Origin: Thermoplasmatota archaeon
Lineage (GTDB): Archaea; Thermoplasmatota; Penumbrarchaeia; Penumbrarchaeales; Penumbrarchaeaceae
DNA: 6,321 nt
Direction of reading: 5' to 3'
NCBI GenBank assembly: GCA_016929175.1
Contig: JAFGJI010000162.1
Span: 1-6,321, forward strand
Below the pieces are notes generated by a model that saw only the letters and a list, made by a program, of their open reading frames with translations, did not search any database and was not told where the DNA came from. The translations under genes were made by a program, and so were the position numbers. Below are positions 4,120 to 6,321 of the stretch, one piece after another (the first letter of the stretch is position 1; every line of letters begins with the position of its first letter).

Positions 4120-6321
4120 CTACAGCTCGATCCCGACGGTCATCATGCCCTGATCCATCTCCCATTCCTTCCCATTCCGGGGGTCTCCGAACACGATGGC
4201 ATCTGCCAGTGTCTCGTGGCGAATGTAGTCCATGAAGGATCCGATCCCGGAGATTATCGGTCCATCGGCCGAGATGACGAGCTTGATACGGGCATCATAA
4301 TCGAGGTCCATATCCTTCCGCATCGTCTGAATGCGCCTCACGACCTCCCTTGCAATGCCTTCTCTTACAAGGTCATCCGTGAGATGAAGGTCCAACAGGA
4401 CCTCGACATCCCCCCCCTCTCCGCCTATGGTCCATCTCTCACCAAGGACCTCGTGGAACCTGAAGTCCTCCCGATCCAGATGGTAGGATGTCCCCTCTAT
4501 CTCCACCTCGATCCCCGAATCGTGCACCTTCCTGGCGAGTTCCCTTGCGTCCATTGAAAGGAGCTGGTCGCGGACCTTGCCCGAGGCTGCCTTCAGCTTC
4601 GGTCCAAGCTTTTTTAGGTCAGGCTCGGCCGTCATTTCGAAGAAGGTCGAAAGGTCATCGAGGAACTCTATCTCCTTCACGTTCAGCTCGGAGCGTATGA
4701 TGGAAATGAGATCTCCCCCGAAAGGTTCGACCCCTTTGATGACAGCCTTCTGGAGGGGCTGTCTGATCTTGACGTTCTTTGCCCCCCTTGCCGCCCTCCC
4801 GAACTCCACGACCCTCTTAAGAAGCTCCATCTTTCCGATGACCGCGTTATCGATCACCGATCCGTCGGATACCGGATAGGGCTCGAAATGAACAGAATCC
4901 ATCTTTCCACCAAGGGTGATGTAGACCATTTCCGCGTGGAAGGGAATGAGAGGGGCGCACAGTCTGGATACGATCATCAGGGCTTCATGAAGTGAATCGT
5001 ATGCTGTCTTCTTGTCCATGGAGTCCTCTGTGCCCCAGAACCTCCGTCTGTTCACACGTACATACCAGTTGGAGAGGTCCTCGACGACGAAATCACTGAG
5101 CGCCGAGGCGGCACCGTTCAGGTCAAAGGCGTCCATAGAGTGGTTGACCTCCCTGATCAGCCTGTCAAGCATGGAAGCCAACCACCGGTCCACCTCCGGT
5201 CTGTCCTTCAGCGGAACGGGGTCAGAGTAGACGTATCCGTCAAGGTCAGCATAGGTCTTGAAGAAACCCATTACGTTCCTGAGGGTTCCAAGGAAGGACC
5301 TGTTACCCTCCCTGACCGCCTCCAGTGAGAAGAGCTTCGGTCTCCAGGGAGCGGAAGAGGATATCAGGTACCATCGAATGGCATCCGCACCATCCGATGC
5401 GAAGATGTCGCGCGGCTCGACCACGTTTCCCTTGGATTTGGACATCTTTTTCCCCTCGGCGTCGAGGACATGCGCGTGGCATATAACGTTCCTGTACGAG
5501 AGTTGATCGAAAACGGCGGTCGAGACCGCAAGCAGAGAATAGAACCACCCCCTGGTCTGATCGATCCCCTCCGCGATGAAATCCCTGGGGAACTGTTTGT
5601 CGAACTCGGCCTTGTTCTCGAAGGGATAGTGTAGGGAGGCATGGGGGGCGGACCCGGAGTCATACCAGCAGTCTATCACGTAATCGACCCTGCTCATGGG
5701 CTTGCCGCATTCAGGGCATGGGAACTTCACAGCGTCGACATAGGGCCGATGGAGTTCCGGTATGTGATCGAGCCCGGAAAGCTCCTTGAGCTCCTTGATG
5801 GAGCCCACCATGTGCTCCTCGTCGCACTCGCAGCGCCAGAGCGGAAGCGGTGTGCCCCAGTACCTCTCCCTTGAAAGGTTCCAGTCCTTGACCTCCTCGA
5901 GGAAGTTGCCGAAGCGCCCCTTCTTGATGTTGGACGGATACCAGTTGATCTGCTCGTTGTTGCCCATCAGTTCCTTTCGCAGCTGGGACATGCGTATGTA
6001 GACGCCTTTTCTCGCATAGTAGAGAAGAGGCGTGTCGCACCTCCAGCAGAATGGGTACTGGTGGGCGTAGTGATGCACTCCCTCGAGGATCCCTCTCTCC
6101 TCGAGGTCCTTGATTATCAGTGGGTCAGCGTCCTTCACGAACATACCCTTCCAGGGGGTGACCTCTTCAGAGAAGGTCCCATCGGAGTTGACCGGCTGGA
6201 CCATCGGGAGGTCGTACTGGACCCCCAGATCGTAGTCGTCCTCTCCGAAAGCAGGAGCTATATGGACCACCCCCGTCCCATCCTCCATGGTGACGAACAT
6301 GGCCGTGGTCACGAAATGAGC
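4120..6321 (-). CDS. ileS: Isoleucyl-tRNA synthetase, archaeal/eukaryotic type; N-terminus outside window
   Basis: The enzyme charges tRNA-Ile with isoleucine in the cytosol, using ATP, and edits mischarged valine. The frame runs off the window edge; a GTG at 6312 is an internal Val. 733 residues are visible, about 70% of the usual length of about 1030-1070. In order they are the end of the CP1 editing domain (G-T-G-V-V-H-I-A-P-A-F-G-E-D-D-Y at 15-30, including the conserved editing Asp), Cys pairs typical of zinc knuckles (C92/C95, C164/C166, C202/C205), the W-G-T-P-L-P hallmark (155-160), D-Y-V-I-D-C-W-Y-D-S-G-S (213-224), G-I-D-Q-T-R-G-W-F, and the KMSKS loop (292-296). A helical anticodon-binding domain follows (about 330-480), then the C-terminal region with V-K-I-R-Q-P-L, L-K-K-L-G-P-K-L and R-E-V-V-R-R-I-Q-x-M-R-K-D. 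The HxGH motif is beyond the window. All expected C-terminal motifs are intact, with no frameshift. Confidence 0.97.
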   Translation of the reverse strand, partial: AHFVTTAMFVTMEDGTGVVHIAPAFGEDDYDLGVQYDLPMVQPVNSDGTFSEEVTPWKGMFVKDADPLIIKDLEERGILEGVHHYAHQYPFCWRCDTPLLYYARKGVYIRMSQLRKELMGNNEQINWYPSNIKKGRFGNFLEEVKDWNLSRERYWGTPLPLWRCECDEEHMVGSIKELKELSGLDHIPELHRPYVDAVKFPCPECGKPMSRVDYVIDCWYDSGSAPHASLHYPFENKAEFDKQFPRDFIAEGIDQTRGWFYSLLAVSTAVFDQLSYRNVICHAHVLDAEGKKMSKSKGNVVEPRDIFASDGADAIRWYLISSSAPWRPKLFSLEAVREGNRSFLGTLRNVMGFFKTYADLDGYVYSDPVPLKDRPEVDRWLASMLDRLIREVNHSMDAFDLNGAASALSDFVVEDLSNWYVRVNRRRFWGTEDSMDKKTAYDSLHEALMIVSRLCAPLIPFHAEMVYITLGGKMDSVHFEPYPVSDGSVIDNAVIGKMELLKRVVEFGRAARGAKNVKIRQPLQKAVIKGVEPFGGDLISIIRSELNVKEIEFLDDLSTFFEMTAEPDLKKLGPKLKAASGKVRDQLLSMDARELARKVHDSGIEVEIEGTSYHLDREDFRFHEVLGERWTIGGEGGDVEVLLDLHLTDDLVREGIAREVVRRIQTMRKDMDLDYDARIKLVISADGPIISGIGSFMDYIRHETLADAIVFGDPRNGKEWEMDQGMMTVGIEL

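Noticed and set aside
6310..6312. GTG as the start of isoleucyl-tRNA synthetase
   Set aside because: It lies inside the editing domain and the frame continues to the window edge. The N-terminal catalytic half with HxGH must lie beyond it.

Overview
The window looks archaeal, most likely from a Thermoplasmata-like euryarchaeon, though that lineage is an inference. The evidence is an isoleucyl-tRNA synthetase of the archaeal/eukaryotic type, archaeal-style TATA elements about 35-45 bases ahead of the best starts, Shine-Dalgarno (SD) sequences of the GGAGG kind, and two secretory proteins ending in an Asp-rich stretch, one membrane helix and a basic tail. No mobile element, CRISPR array, rRNA or tRNA is visible.

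Layout. Bases 1-891 (+) hold the C-terminal part of a cell-surface protein with an SbsA/Big_5-type Ig-like domain, an Asp-rich linker and a C-terminal membrane anchor; its beginning lies outside the window. It converges on the minus-strand genes across a 232-base gap (892-1123), which carries an inverted repeat with a possible TATA element ahead of it. Bases 1124-3463 (-) encode the most unusual gene: a predicted single-pass membrane protein with a signal peptide, five extracellular beta-sandwich-like repeats spaced exactly 102 residues apart, one membrane helix and a cytoplasmic C-terminal J domain with an intact HPD motif. Bases 3558-4007 (-) encode a small soluble protein ending in a SHOCT domain. 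Bases 4120-6321 (-) encode the C-terminal two thirds or more of isoleucyl-tRNA synthetase (ileS), cut by the window edge.

The three minus-strand genes lie in a row (ileS, SHOCT protein, membrane J-protein). Each of the last two has its own TATA-like element, so they are probably transcribed separately rather than as one operon. In both, the promoter spacing puts the first in-frame ATG upstream of the expected transcript start and favours a later Met. IleS is ordinary housekeeping. The membrane J-protein could recruit or activate cytosolic DnaK/Hsp70 at the membrane in connection with an extracellular domain; this is inferred from topology and domains only.
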